Program-made: the position numbers and the translations under genes | Notes under the pieces: model-generated | What the model was told of the DNA's origin: nothing | What the model saw: the letters and a program-made list of their open reading frames with translations, nothing else | Databases searched by the model: none | Shown here: piece by piece, positions 38,453-47,396 of the stretch | Numbering within the stretch: the stretch's first letter is position 1 | Layout: each line of letters opens with the position of its first letter | Assembly: GCA_035544875.1 (NCBI GenBank) | Contig: DASZZP010000022.1 | Location: forward strand, 50,613 to 114,612 | From: JASLEW01 sp035544875 | GTDB taxonomy: Bacteria > Acidobacteriota > Thermoanaerobaculia > Multivoradales > UBA5704 | Reading direction: 5' to 3' | Length of the DNA: 64,000 nt

Positions 38453-40777
38453 ATGTCCGGCACCGGATTGGATCGCCGTCGCCTACCGACCGCCGCCCTG
38501 CTTGCGGGTGCGCTGCTCTTTGCGCTCGGCATGGGCCTGGCGCTGGCTCGAGTGCCGGAGTGGCGGCTGGGTCCGTTCCCCGACCAGCGCGCCCTTAGCC
38601 GGCACTTCCAGGCCATCGCGGCACGGTGCGGTGTGCGCCTCCTGGGGGGACCACGCTTCGAGCTGGCCGAGAGCTCCCGCCGAGAACGTCTACGCAGGCA
38701 GGTGCCACTCACTAGCGCGGTGCCGAGCGCCGCGGTCACCATCCGAGTCGAGCAGGAAGGGGTGACGACGCTTGCGGGCCAACCCTATGGCGAGCGGACG
38801 CTGAAGGTCTGGTTCGACACCAGCGGTCGTCCGCAGGGAATCGACTGGGGACTCTCGGGATCGGAAGGAGTGCTCGCTGCCATTCGCCATCACACCTTCA
38901 ACGGCCGGCCAGAGACCTTCGCTGGCGCGCTGCTGGCGCCAGGTGAGAGCCTCGGCAGACCCATCCAACTGTTTCTGGTCGGTTTCCCGTTTTACGTCTA
39001 CGCCATTGCTGGCAGCGCTCCGCCACAGCACATGACTGCGGCAAACGTAGGCGTGGCGCTCCAGGCTAGTCGCAACCCTGGCGACCTGGACTCGGTCGTC
39101 TCACGATCGAACCGCGTCGATCCGCTGGCAGGGTCGCTCGAGCACGGACTGCTGCAGGCCGCCCTGATCACGATTGCCGGCGCCTTCGTTTTTCTGGCGA
39201 TCCGGCGCCGCATCAGCTTGGCGAACGCGAGCTGGCTCGCGGCCCTCGCCTGCCTGGCCGTGCTGCCGGGCGCGTTGCGCCAGCCGAGTGTCGGCGAAGC
39301 GGCCGCCGCGACTACGCTGCTGGTTGTCGCAAGCGTCTGGCTGGTAGTTCTCTGGTCGGCTGCCGAATCGCTGTGGCGCGCCGGCGACACGCGTTTCGAT
39401 GCCACTCTCGACTTCCTGCGCGCGCGCCGACTCACGTACCGGACAGGTAGGGCGCTGCTCTCCGGAGTCGGCCTGGGGGCTGCGGCTGCGGGTATCAGCC
39501 TGGCGGTTCTTGCGCTGGCGACGTTGCTGCCCGACACCCATGCGCACGCACTGAGCGTCGACCTGCCGGTGGTTGACGGCGTGGAAGGCCCTATTGCCTC
39601 CGGCATCACCTTGGCGGCGGCAGTCGCTTTCCTGCTGGCCTGCGGCCGCCGCCTCTCGCAGCGCCGCTGGGTCCTGTTTGCGGTCGCACTCGTCATCGGC
39701 CTCACCCTCTCCCCGATCAAGCTGCAGCCCTGGCCTCTCGAGCTGGCGGGCAGCGCGCTGGTGGTCGGGGTGCTGGTCGCCGCGGCGCATCTGGGCGGCC
39801 TGACGACGTTACTCGCTGCTGCGCTGGCGTATCGGCTGCTGCCGGCAGCGATCTTCGCCGCCATGCATCTGTCGTGGCTGCCCGGAAGCTTCGCCCTCGC
39901 CGCCGGGGCGCTGGCCTTGCTGCTTGCGGCGGGCATCGTCGGGGTCGTGCGTCCGGCCGCGGAGGAGGAGGATGCGGCGCCGCCGCCGGCGTTCATGGCG
40001 CGCCTGGAACGAGAACGCCGGCTGGAGGTGGAGATGGAGCTGCTGGCGCGCATGCAGCTCGGGCTGCTGCCGAGCCAGCCGCCGCTGGTGCCGGGCTGGG
40101 AGATCGCCGCCCGCTCGCTGCTCGCCGAGCGTGCCGGCGGCGACCTCTACGATTTCGTGCGCGATAGCGCCGGCCGCTGGTGGATCGCCGCCGGCGACGT
40201 GGCCGGACACGGCTACTCGTGCGCCATCGCCCAGGCCATGGTCAAGGCGGCGCTCGCCAGCCTGCTCGGCGACGGGCGCACCCCCGGCGAGATCCTTTCC
40301 GAGACCGACCGGGTGCTGCGCACCGCCGGCGCCAGCCGGAGCTTCACCAGCCTGGCCCTGCTGCGGCTCGACCCGGCCACGGGCGAGGCGCTGCTCGCCA
40401 ACGCCGGGCACCCGTACCCGCTCCTGGCGGCCCTTGGGCAGCCGGTCCGCGAGGTGGTGCTCCCCGGCTTGCCACTCGGCCAGGGGCCACCCCGCTGGTA
40501 TGACGACCAGCCGCTAGCGCTGGGGCCGGGAGACGCCCTGGTGCTCTGCTCCGATGGTCTCTTCGAAGCCGTCGCCGCCGGCCGGGGAGGCGGGGCGCAG
40601 TACGGCTATGAACGGCCGCGCTCCCTCCTCGACAGCCTGGCGGGCCACTCGGCGGCGGAGATCCTCGAGGCCCTGCTGGCCGACTGGCGCCGCCATCGCG
40701 GTCCCGGCGCACCTGGCGACGACACCACCATCGTAGTCGTGCGCCGCACGCCGGCCGTCGCCGCCAGCCGCGGCTGA
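38453..40777 (+). CDS. Membrane-bound SpoIIE/RsbU-type PP2C phosphatase
   Basis: 774 residues. One N-terminal helix is followed by an extracytoplasmic region of about 190 residues, then some eight membrane helices (240-510), a helical linker (ARLERERRLEVEMELLARMQ) and a PP2C-like SpoIIE domain (about 545-770). Metal-binding acidic residues appear in GGDLYDFV, AAGDVAGHGYSCAIAQAMV, LVLCSDGLFEA and PGDDTTIVVV. Such proteins dephosphorylate anti-anti-sigma (STAS) proteins in partner-switching control of stress sigma factors. No STAS or anti-sigma gene lies nearby. ATG with AGGGAG 8 bases upstream. Confidence 0.88.
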   Translation: MSGTGLDRRRLPTAALLAGALLFALGMGLALARVPEWRLGPFPDQRALSRHFQAIAARCGVRLLGGPRFELAESSRRERLRRQVPLTSAVPSAAVTIRVEQEGVTTLAGQPYGERTLKVWFDTSGRPQGIDWGLSGSEGVLAAIRHHTFNGRPETFAGALLAPGESLGRPIQLFLVGFPFYVYAIAGSAPPQHMTAANVGVALQASRNPGDLDSVVSRSNRVDPLAGSLEHGLLQAALITIAGAFVFLAIRRRISLANASWLAALACLAVLPGALRQPSVGEAAAATTLLVVASVWLVVLWSAAESLWRAGDTRFDATLDFLRARRLTYRTGRALLSGVGLGAAAAGISLAVLALATLLPDTHAHALSVDLPVVDGVEGPIASGITLAAAVAFLLACGRRLSQRRWVLFAVALVIGLTLSPIKLQPWPLELAGSALVVGVLVAAAHLGGLTTLLAAALAYRLLPAAIFAAMHLSWLPGSFALAAGALALLLAAGIVGVVRPAAEEEDAAPPPAFMARLERERRLEVEMELLARMQLGLLPSQPPLVPGWEIAARSLLAERAGGDLYDFVRDSAGRWWIAAGDVAGHGYSCAIAQAMVKAALASLLGDGRTPGEILSETDRVLRTAGASRSFTSLALLRLDPATGEALLANAGHPYPLLAALGQPVREVVLPGLPLGQGPPRWYDDQPLALGPGDALVLCSDGLFEAVAAGRGGGAQYGYERPRSLLDSLAGHSAAEILEALLADWRRHRGPGAPGDDTTIVVVRRTPAVAASRG

Positions 40778-40783
40778 AGCGGC

Positions 40784-40915
40784 TCAGTCCACGCGGACCT
40801 GACGAACGTTGCCCTTGGCGTCGGCGGTCAACGAGCCGAAGTGCCGCGTGCCCTTGAGGCTGACGCTGATCTCGACCGCGCCGGGACGGCGATCCGATGG
40901 GTCATGGGCTGCTGA
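40784..40915 (-). pseudogene. Possible remnant of a small gene
   Basis: On the minus strand a frame reading GAVEISVSLKGTRHFGSLTAD and on to AKGNVRQVRVD ends at a TGA. The beta-like pattern and codon use look genuine, but there is no start codon with a Shine-Dalgarno in this frame; the M19 gene ends only 26 bases upstream. It could be the tail of a displaced gene. Confidence 0.3.
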
Positions 40916-40940
40916 AGATCAGGGTATGCCGGCCGGCCGA

Positions 40941-42029
40941 TCAGCCGGCGTGGCGCTCTGCCAGCGCGAGGAGGCGGAGGAAGTTCTCGCCCAGGATGAG
41001 GCGAGCCCCGGCGCGGTCGACGCCGCGCTCGAGCAGGGCGGCGGTGAGGTCGGGGAAGCGGGAGACGTCCTCGAAGCCCTCGAGGGTTTCGGGGATGCCG
41101 TCGAAATCGGTGCCGATCCCGACGTGCTCCTCGCCCGCCTGTTCGATCAGGTGGACGAAGTGGTCGACGTAGGCGGCGAGCGGCACGGGCGGCAGCGGAT
41201 GGGAAGTCAGCAGCTCGAGCCGCTGTTGCCAGTGCGCCGCGGGATCGCGCAGGTACTCCTCCTCGCCGGCCTCGAGCTCCGGGAGCACCAGCTCGATCCG
41301 CCGCCGGTCGGCCTGCGCCGCCGCCGGGCCGATGAAGCTCGGGTAGGAGTTGGCCATCACCACGCCGCCGCGGCGTGCGATCTCCCGCACCAGCTCGTCG
41401 GAAAGATTGCGCGGCTGATCGCAGAGGGCGCGGGCCGAGCTGTGGCTGGCGACGACCGGCACGGCGGAGACCTCCACGACATGGCGCACGGCGTCGTCCG
41501 AGACATGGGAGACGTCGGGCAGGATACCGTGCCGATTCATCTCCCGCACCAGCCGCTCTCCCTCGCTCGACAGGCCGCCGTGCAGCGGCTGGTCGGTCGA
41601 GGCGTCGCACCATTCGTGGCTGCGCATGTGGGTGAGGGTGACGTAGCGCACGCCGCGGGCGGCCAGCTCGTCGAGCGTCCCGGGAAGGAGCAGCGGGCGG
41701 CCGTTCTCCAGCCCGAAGAGCACCGCCACCGCGCCCCGGGCCACCGCCCGCCGCAGCTCGGAGACCGACGTCACCGCCTCCATCCCGGCCGGCAAGGCCG
41801 CCAGGGAGCGCTGGTGGATCTCGAGCGCATGCTGCCACCCCGCCGCTGGCGCCAGCGAGGCTGGCACGTAAAGGGCGAAGACCAGAGCGTCAACACCGCC
41901 CTGCCGCGCCCGCGGCAGATCGACGTGCCGGTCCGCGAGCCGCCGGCCGAGGTCGGCCGGCGCTTCCCACAGCCGGGTCGGCACATCGGTGTGCCCGTCG
42001 ACCACCAGACAATCCTCGTGGAAGCCCAT
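40941..42029 (-). CDS. M19 family membrane dipeptidase
   Basis: A 362-residue member of the renal dipeptidase family, which hydrolyses dipeptides, often including D-residues, with a binuclear zinc site. The start carries VVDGHTDVPTRLW (HxD metal ligands). TLTHMRSHEWCD, LPDVSHVSDDAVRHV, VPVVASHSSARALC (two further His) and VGIGTDFDGIPETL follow in the family order. No signal peptide is visible, so a cytoplasmic location is likely. ATG at 42029 begins exactly where homology starts. Upstream codons in frame are low-complexity and lie in the divergent gap with rpmE. Confidence 0.9.
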   Translation of the reverse strand: MGFHEDCLVVDGHTDVPTRLWEAPADLGRRLADRHVDLPRARQGGVDALVFALYVPASLAPAAGWQHALEIHQRSLAALPAGMEAVTSVSELRRAVARGAVAVLFGLENGRPLLLPGTLDELAARGVRYVTLTHMRSHEWCDASTDQPLHGGLSSEGERLVREMNRHGILPDVSHVSDDAVRHVVEVSAVPVVASHSSARALCDQPRNLSDELVREIARRGGVVMANSYPSFIGPAAAQADRRRIELVLPELEAGEEEYLRDPAAHWQQRLELLTSHPLPPVPLAAYVDHFVHLIEQAGEEHVGIGTDFDGIPETLEGFEDVSRFPDLTAALLERGVDRAGARLILGENFLRLLALAERHAG

Positions 42030-42323
42030 GGCCGGCCGATTGTACTCGCAGCCGCCGGGGCCTGCGGGGGTGCTCGGGTGGAATATTCCCGCCTCGCTTG
42101 GGCTTCTATGGCAGGGAGCACGAGGCGCCTTTGCAGCCATCTGGGCGGTAGGTCCGAGCGAGCGTGGCAGGAGACAGCAGCAGCTCGCGGCTTCTCCGCG
42201 CTTGTCAGCGGCAGGGGCATCGAGTAGGCTTGCGAGTTCCCGGAGCTTTGCGCTCCCCTCAGGTCGTGTCGCCGGGGTCGATGTTTGCCGCCGCGCCGCC
42301 GCGAGAGAAACCAAGAGATCACA

Positions 42324-42338
42324 GCTCGCTTCGCGAGC
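42324..42338 (+). promoter_or_regulatory. Small hairpin in the rpmE leader
   Basis: GCTCGC-TTC-GCGAGC, a perfect 6-base-pair stem 20 bases before the rpmE start. It could be a leader element for autoregulation. The rest of the 329-base divergent gap shows no clear feature. Confidence 0.35.
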
Positions 42339-42358
42339 GAGAGAAGAAAGAGCTCACC

Positions 42359-42562
42359 GTGAAGAAAGACATCCATCCCCATCTCCACCGGGTGACCGCG
42401 GTCTGCGCCTGCGGCAACACCTTCGAGACACATTCGACCAAGGACGAGCTGCGCCTGGAGATCTGCAGCGCTTGTCACCCGTTCTTCACCGGCAAACAGA
42501 AGCTGATCGACACCGCCGGTCGGGTCGAGCGCTTCAAGCGCCGCTACGGCAAGACGGCCTGA
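42359..42562 (+). CDS. rpmE: 50S ribosomal protein L31
   Basis: A 67-residue L31 starting VKKDIHPHLHRVTAVCACGN. It has the zinc-binding cysteines of the 'C+' type (CACGN ... ICSACHPFFTGKQ) and the typical end GRVERFKRRYGK. The start is GTG at 42359; the purine-rich AAGAAAGAG upstream serves as a weak ribosome-binding site. It is the first gene of the conserved rpmE-DUF1385-prfA-prmC cluster. Confidence 0.95.
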   Translation: MKKDIHPHLHRVTAVCACGNTFETHSTKDELRLEICSACHPFFTGKQKLIDTAGRVERFKRRYGKTA

Positions 42563-42778
42563 ATCGCGCCCCTGCGACCACGCCGGGGCCGACTCTGCCG
42601 ATCCTGGCCGATTCGTCACCCGCGCGCGGGCGCGCGATCCCCTGAGCAGCGATTCGGACCCTGAGCCTCGGCGCGCCGCCAGCCGGCACTCGGACACTGG
42701 GGCGCAGGTCTGGGGCGGCAGGCAGGGCGCGCTGCCTGGTCCCTGGCACCGCGCCGCCGCTCTCCCACCAAGGACGCA

Positions 42779-44011
42779 ATGATTGCCATGAGCTCCGCCA
42801 GTCCATCCGCTCCGCCGCCGGCCCGGCAGCCCACGACCAAGCGGGAGGACGAGCTCCTGGTCGGCGGCCAGGCGCTGATCGAAGGCGTGATGATGCGCTC
42901 TCCCGGCGCTTTCGGGGTTGCAGTGCGCCGACCCGACGGCAGCCTGGCGCTCCAGCGCGGCAAGGTGAAGAGCCTGGCGGCGCGCTACCCGGCCCTCAAG
43001 CTGCCGCTGCTGCGCGGCATCGCCGTCCTCTTCCAGTCGCTCGCCATCGGTATCCGCGCCCTCAACTTCTCCGCCGAACAGGCGATCGCCGAAGCGCCGG
43101 CCGCCGCCCCTCTCGAGCCGCCCGAGGAGCCGGCGCCCAGCGGCGCGGCCGCGCCGGCCGACCTCCGCGCGGCCGCCAGCCGAGGGTCCGGCGCTGCCCC
43201 GGCTCCGGACGCCGCCGGCCGGGACGCCGCCGCGGCCGCCGGTCCTCTCAGCGGCGGTCCCTCCGGAGCAGGTTCGCCCTCGGGCAGCGCTTCGGGCCTG
43301 GCGATTGCCGGCTCGATGGTCGTCGGCCTCGGGCTCGGAATCGTCGTCTTCCTGCTGCTGCCGCTGTGGCTGACCCGCCTCGGCGAGCGCCACCTGTTCG
43401 GCGAGCTCTCCGGTCTGACGTTCAACCTGGTCGACGGCGGCCTGAGGGCGCTGTTTTTCCTCGGTTACATCTTCGCGATCTCGCGCTTCAAGGACATTCA
43501 CCGCGTCTTCATGTATCACGGCGCCGAGCACAAGGTGGTCTTCAACTACGAGCGCCGGCTGCCGCTGACGGTCGCCAACGCCCGCACCCAGAGCCGCCTG
43601 CACCCGCGCTGCGGGACCAGCTTCCTGCTCTTCGTGGTGCTGGTGTCGATCGTCGTCTTCGCCCTGATTCCCAAGAGCGCGCCTTTCTGGATCAAGTTCG
43701 GAGGGCGCCTGGTGCTGGTGCCGCTGGTCGCCGGGATCTCGTATGAGGTCTTGCGCCTGACCGCCAAGCGGCGGGCGGCACCGCTGTTCGCCGCCCTGGT
43801 CTTCCCCGGGCTCATGCTGCAGAAGATCACCACCCAGGAACCGACCGACGACATGCTCGAGGTGGCGATCGTGGCCCTCGAAGAGGCGCTGCGCGAGGAC
43901 GGCATCTTGCCTGGCGCGCACGCCGGCGCCGGCGCCCTGGAGCACCGCGGGAGCGCCACGCTTGCCGAGGATCCGGACCCGCTGGTAGCCGCCACGGCGC
44001 GCGCCTCCTGA
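42779..44011 (+). CDS. DUF1385 membrane protein
   Basis: 410 residues of the DUF1385 family, found between rpmE and prfA in many bacteria. The N-terminal signature is VGGQALIEGVMMRSP and the central one FMYHGAEHKVVFNYE. RLHPRCGTSFLLFVVLVSI and an ending KITTQEPTDDMLEVAIVALEE complete the pattern. An Ala/Pro/Gly-rich insert of about 75 residues (110-185) lies before the first helix pair and is longer than usual. Four or so membrane helices. ATG at 42779 with AAGGA 4-5 bases upstream. The function is unknown; the constant link to translation-termination genes is suggestive. Confidence 0.9.
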   Translation: MIAMSSASPSAPPPARQPTTKREDELLVGGQALIEGVMMRSPGAFGVAVRRPDGSLALQRGKVKSLAARYPALKLPLLRGIAVLFQSLAIGIRALNFSAEQAIAEAPAAAPLEPPEEPAPSGAAAPADLRAAASRGSGAAPAPDAAGRDAAAAAGPLSGGPSGAGSPSGSASGLAIAGSMVVGLGLGIVVFLLLPLWLTRLGERHLFGELSGLTFNLVDGGLRALFFLGYIFAISRFKDIHRVFMYHGAEHKVVFNYERRLPLTVANARTQSRLHPRCGTSFLLFVVLVSIVVFALIPKSAPFWIKFGGRLVLVPLVAGISYEVLRLTAKRRAAPLFAALVFPGLMLQKITTQEPTDDMLEVAIVALEEALREDGILPGAHAGAGALEHRGSATLAEDPDPLVAATARAS

Positions 44012-44037
44012 GGACCCTGGCGGCGGGGAGCGCACCC

Positions 44038-45117
44038 ATGATCGAGAAGCTGGCGCAGCTGGAGAAGACCCATGAGGAGCTGACCCAGAAGCTCGCCGAT
44101 CCCGCCATCCTGGGCGACCACAAGCTCTACGCCGAGACCAACCGGGCGCTGTCGGAGATCGGCCACGTAGTTGAGCTTTACCGCGCCTACCGGGCGGCGC
44201 GGCATCAGCTGGCCGCGAACCAGGAGCTGCTGCAGACGCTCGCCAAGGACGACGAGCTCTTCGCGCTGGCGCAAGACGAGCGCGCCGAGCTCGAGCGGCG
44301 CATGGCGACGATCGAGCAGCAGCTGCGCGACGAGCTGACCCCGAAAGACCCCAACGATGCGCGCAACGTGGTGCTCGAGATTCGCGCCGGCACCGGCGGC
44401 GACGAGGCGACGCTATTTGCCGGCGAGCTGTTCAGGATGTACAGCCGTTACGCCGAGCGGCAGGGCTGGCGGGTCGAGATCATCGAGCTCTCCGAGTCCG
44501 GGGTGCGCGGCGTCAAGGAAGTCTCGGCCATCGTCGAAGGCCGCGGCGCCTACAGCCGTCTCAAGTACGAAGGGGGCATCCACCGCGTGCAGCGGGTGCC
44601 CGAGACCGAGGCCGCGGGGCGCATCCACACCTCGGCGGTGACCGTGGCGGTGCTGCCGGAAGCCGAGGACATCGAGATCGAGGTCGACGAGAAGGACCTG
44701 CGCATCGACCGCTTCTGCGCCTCAGGACCTGGCGGCCAGGGCGTCAACACCACCTACTCGGCGGTCCGCCTCACCCACCTGCCGACCGGCATCGTGGTCA
44801 GCTGCCAGGACGAGCGCAGCCAGATCAAGAACAAGGCCAAGGCCCTGCGCGTGCTCAAGGCCCGCCTGCTCGAGGCCGAGCGCGAGAAGGCCGAGTCGGC
44901 CACGACCGAGGAACGCCGCCGCATGGTCGGCAGCGGCGACCGCTCCGAGAAAATCCGCACCTACAACTTCCATCAGAACCGGGTCACCGACCACCGCATC
45001 GGCCTCACCATCCACCAGCTCCCCTCCATCCTCGAGGGCGATCTCGACCCGCTGATCGAGCCGCTCGTCGCCCACTTCCAGGCCCAGAAGATGGACGAGC
45101 AGGCGCGCCCCCACTGA
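44038..45117 (+). CDS. prfA: Peptide chain release factor 1
   Basis: 359 residues, the usual length for RF1. It ends translation at UAA and UAG. The peptidyl-tRNA hydrolysis motif GGQ is at 232-234 (SGPGGQGVNTTYSAV). The codon-recognition PxT motif is PET (188-190) in QRVPETEAAGRIHTSA, where PAT or PVT is more common. HLPTGIVVSCQDERSQ and NFHQNRVTDHRIGLT are typical. It lies directly before its methyltransferase gene prmC, 27 bases apart. Confidence 0.97.
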   Translation: MIEKLAQLEKTHEELTQKLADPAILGDHKLYAETNRALSEIGHVVELYRAYRAARHQLAANQELLQTLAKDDELFALAQDERAELERRMATIEQQLRDELTPKDPNDARNVVLEIRAGTGGDEATLFAGELFRMYSRYAERQGWRVEIIELSESGVRGVKEVSAIVEGRGAYSRLKYEGGIHRVQRVPETEAAGRIHTSAVTVAVLPEAEDIEIEVDEKDLRIDRFCASGPGGQGVNTTYSAVRLTHLPTGIVVSCQDERSQIKNKAKALRVLKARLLEAEREKAESATTEERRRMVGSGDRSEKIRTYNFHQNRVTDHRIGLTIHQLPSILEGDLDPLIEPLVAHFQAQKMDEQARPH

Positions 45118-45144
45118 GCGGGCGCGCGGCGCTAGACTGGCCGG

Positions 45145-46026
45145 ATGAATCGGCCCGTCGCGGCGCGGGAGTCGGTTGGAGGGTTGCTCGAGGAGGGGCG
45201 GCGGGGACTTCTCGCGACGCCCTTCGGAGCCGCCACGCGCGAGGCGTTGCTGCTGCTTGGCCGAGTGCTGGGGCAGTCGGAGGCGCAGCTGCTGGCGCAC
45301 CCCGAGCTGGCAGTCCCACCGGCGGCGGCGGCGGCCTTCCGGCGGCTGCTCGCCCGCCGCCTGCGGGGCGAGCCGGTCGCCTACCTGGTCGGCGAGAAGG
45401 AGTTCTACGGCCGCCGCTTCGCGGTCGACGAGCGGGTGCTCATCCCGCGTCCGGAGACCGAGCATCTGGTCGAGGCGGCCCTCGCGCTGGCGCTGCCTCC
45501 CGGACCGCGCATCCTCGACGTCGGCACCGGTTCCGGCTGCCTGGCGGTGACCCTGGCGCTCGAGCTGCCCGGCTCCTGGGTGGTGGCCTCCGACCTTTCG
45601 CCGGCGGCGCTCGCGGTGGCTGCCGCCAACGCCCGCCGTCTCGGCGCGGCGGAACAGGTGGCGCCGGTTGCCGCGGATCTGCTTGCCGGGATCGATCCCG
45701 GCCGCTTCGACCTGCTCGTGTGCAACCCGCCCTACGTCGATCGGCGTGACGCCCCCGCTCTCTCGCCCGAAGTTTGCGCTTTTGAGCCTCACCTGGCACT
45801 CTTCTCGCCTGGCGCCGGCGACTCGACGCTCGCACACCTCTTCGCGCAATGCGGCCGCGGGCTGCGGACAGGGGTGCCGCTGGTGGTGGAGATCGGGTAC
45901 GGGCAGCTCGAGGCGGTGCGGCGCCATGCGGCCGCCGCCGCGCTCGAGCTGATCGAAACCCGGGAGGACTACTCCTCCATCCCCAGGGTCGCGGTATTGA
46001 GACGGTCACCAGGGACGCGCCCCTGA
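45145..46026 (+). CDS. prmC: Release factor glutamine methyltransferase
   Basis: 293 residues. It transfers a methyl group from SAM to the Gln of the GGQ motif of release factors. The SAM-binding glycine loop is LDVGTGSGCLAV (from residue 124) and the catalytic amide-binding motif is NPPY at 194-197 (LLVCNPPYVDR). EKEFYGRRFAVDERVLIPRPETE is a family hallmark. It follows prfA, its substrate's gene. Confidence 0.95.
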   Translation: MNRPVAARESVGGLLEEGRRGLLATPFGAATREALLLLGRVLGQSEAQLLAHPELAVPPAAAAAFRRLLARRLRGEPVAYLVGEKEFYGRRFAVDERVLIPRPETEHLVEAALALALPPGPRILDVGTGSGCLAVTLALELPGSWVVASDLSPAALAVAAANARRLGAAEQVAPVAADLLAGIDPGRFDLLVCNPPYVDRRDAPALSPEVCAFEPHLALFSPGAGDSTLAHLFAQCGRGLRTGVPLVVEIGYGQLEAVRRHAAAAALELIETREDYSSIPRVAVLRRSPGTRP

Positions 46027-46042
46027 AGCGAGAGGGAAGGCC

Positions 46043-47320
46043 ATGGAGAAGTTCCGGATCATCGGACCGACGCCCCTGGTCGGACGGGTGAGCGCCAGCG
46101 GCGCCAAGAACGCGGCCCTCCCCGCCCTCGCCGCCACCCTGCTCACCGACGAGCCGGTCTTGCTCCACCGCGTCCCCCGGGTGCGCGACCTGCGGACCAT
46201 GCGCCGGCTGCTCGACCACCTGGGCATCGAAAGCGCCGAGGACGGCCCGGCGCTGCGTCTGCGGCGGGCGCGCCCGGACTCACACTCCGACGCCCTCTAC
46301 GACCTGGTCAAGACGATGCGCGCCAGCGTGCTCGTGCTCGGCCCGCTGCTGGCGCGCCATGGCCGCGCCCGCGTCTCGCTGCCCGGCGGCTGCGCGATAG
46401 GGGTGCGTCCGATCGACCAGCACCTCAAGGGGCTGGCGGCGCTGGGCGCCGAGGTCAGACTGGAGCATGGCTACGTCGAGACCACGGCGCAGGTGCTCCG
46501 CGGCACCCGCTTCCGCTTCGATCTGCCGACCGTCACCGGGACCGAGAACCTCCTGCTCGCCGCCTGCCTGGCACGCGGCACCACGGTGCTCGGCAATTGC
46601 GCCCGCGAGCCGGAGATCGTCGATCTCGCCCGGCTGCTCAATGCGATGGGGGCCCGCATCGCGGGCGCCGGCGGCGAGGAGATCGTGATCGAGGGCGTGG
46701 CCGGCCTGCACGGCGCAACCCATACCATCATTCCCGACCGCATCGAGGGCGGGACCTACCTGATCGGCGCCGCCTTGAGCGGCGGCGACGTGCTGCTCGA
46801 GGAGGCGGTCGCCGCCGATCTGGCGCCGCTGCTGGACAAACTGGCCGAAGTCGGCGTCGAAGTCTCGGTCGGCGAGACGGGGATCCGGGTCCGCGCCGAC
46901 CGCCAAGGCCACGTCCTGACCGCCCGCGACATCGAGACGGCGCCTCATCCCGGCTTCCCCACCGACCTGCAGGCACAGTACATGGCGCTCATGACGCGCG
47001 CGGAAGGGGTTTCGACCATCCGCGAGACCGTGTTCGAGAACCGATTCCAGCACGTGCCTGAGCTGGCGCGCATGGGCGCCGATGTGCGGGTCGACGGCAA
47101 CGCGGCGCGCATTCGCGGCCGCACTCCCCTGGCCGGCGCCACGGTGATGGCCACCGACCTCCGCGCTTCGGCCTGCCTGGTGCTGGCCGGCGTGGCTGCC
47201 GAAGGCGAGACGATCGTCGACCGGATCTATCATCTCGACCGTGGTTACGAGGGCATGGAACTGAAATTGCAGAGTTTAGGCGCGCGCGTGGCACGGATTT
47301 CGGACTCGTCGACCGCCTAG
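46043..47320 (+). CDS. murA: UDP-N-acetylglucosamine 1-carboxyvinyltransferase
   Basis: 425 residues, close to the 419 of E. coli MurA. It transfers enolpyruvate from PEP to UDP-GlcNAc, the first committed step of peptidoglycan synthesis. Lys22 and Asn23 lie in SGAKNAALPAL. Cys117 in LPGGCAIGVRPIDQHL is the residue attacked by fosfomycin, so the enzyme should be sensitive in principle. DRIEGGTYLIGAAL and FPTDLQAQYMALM are also conserved. AGGGAAGG lies 6 bases before the ATG. It follows prmC by 16 bases. Confidence 0.97.
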   Translation: MEKFRIIGPTPLVGRVSASGAKNAALPALAATLLTDEPVLLHRVPRVRDLRTMRRLLDHLGIESAEDGPALRLRRARPDSHSDALYDLVKTMRASVLVLGPLLARHGRARVSLPGGCAIGVRPIDQHLKGLAALGAEVRLEHGYVETTAQVLRGTRFRFDLPTVTGTENLLLAACLARGTTVLGNCAREPEIVDLARLLNAMGARIAGAGGEEIVIEGVAGLHGATHTIIPDRIEGGTYLIGAALSGGDVLLEEAVAADLAPLLDKLAEVGVEVSVGETGIRVRADRQGHVLTARDIETAPHPGFPTDLQAQYMALMTRAEGVSTIRETVFENRFQHVPELARMGADVRVDGNAARIRGRTPLAGATVMATDLRASACLVLAGVAAEGETIVDRIYHLDRGYEGMELKLQSLGARVARISDSSTA

Positions 47321-47396
47321 CCGGAGCGCCCCGCCCCCAGTCGCGCCCGGCGCACCACAGCCGCCTTGCCCGCCTCCGAACGCGGCCGCCCCAGGG

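Noticed and set aside
42563..42778. Additional small gene between rpmE and the DUF1385 gene
   Set aside because: No frame has both a start signal and a plausible protein; nothing supported in this gap.
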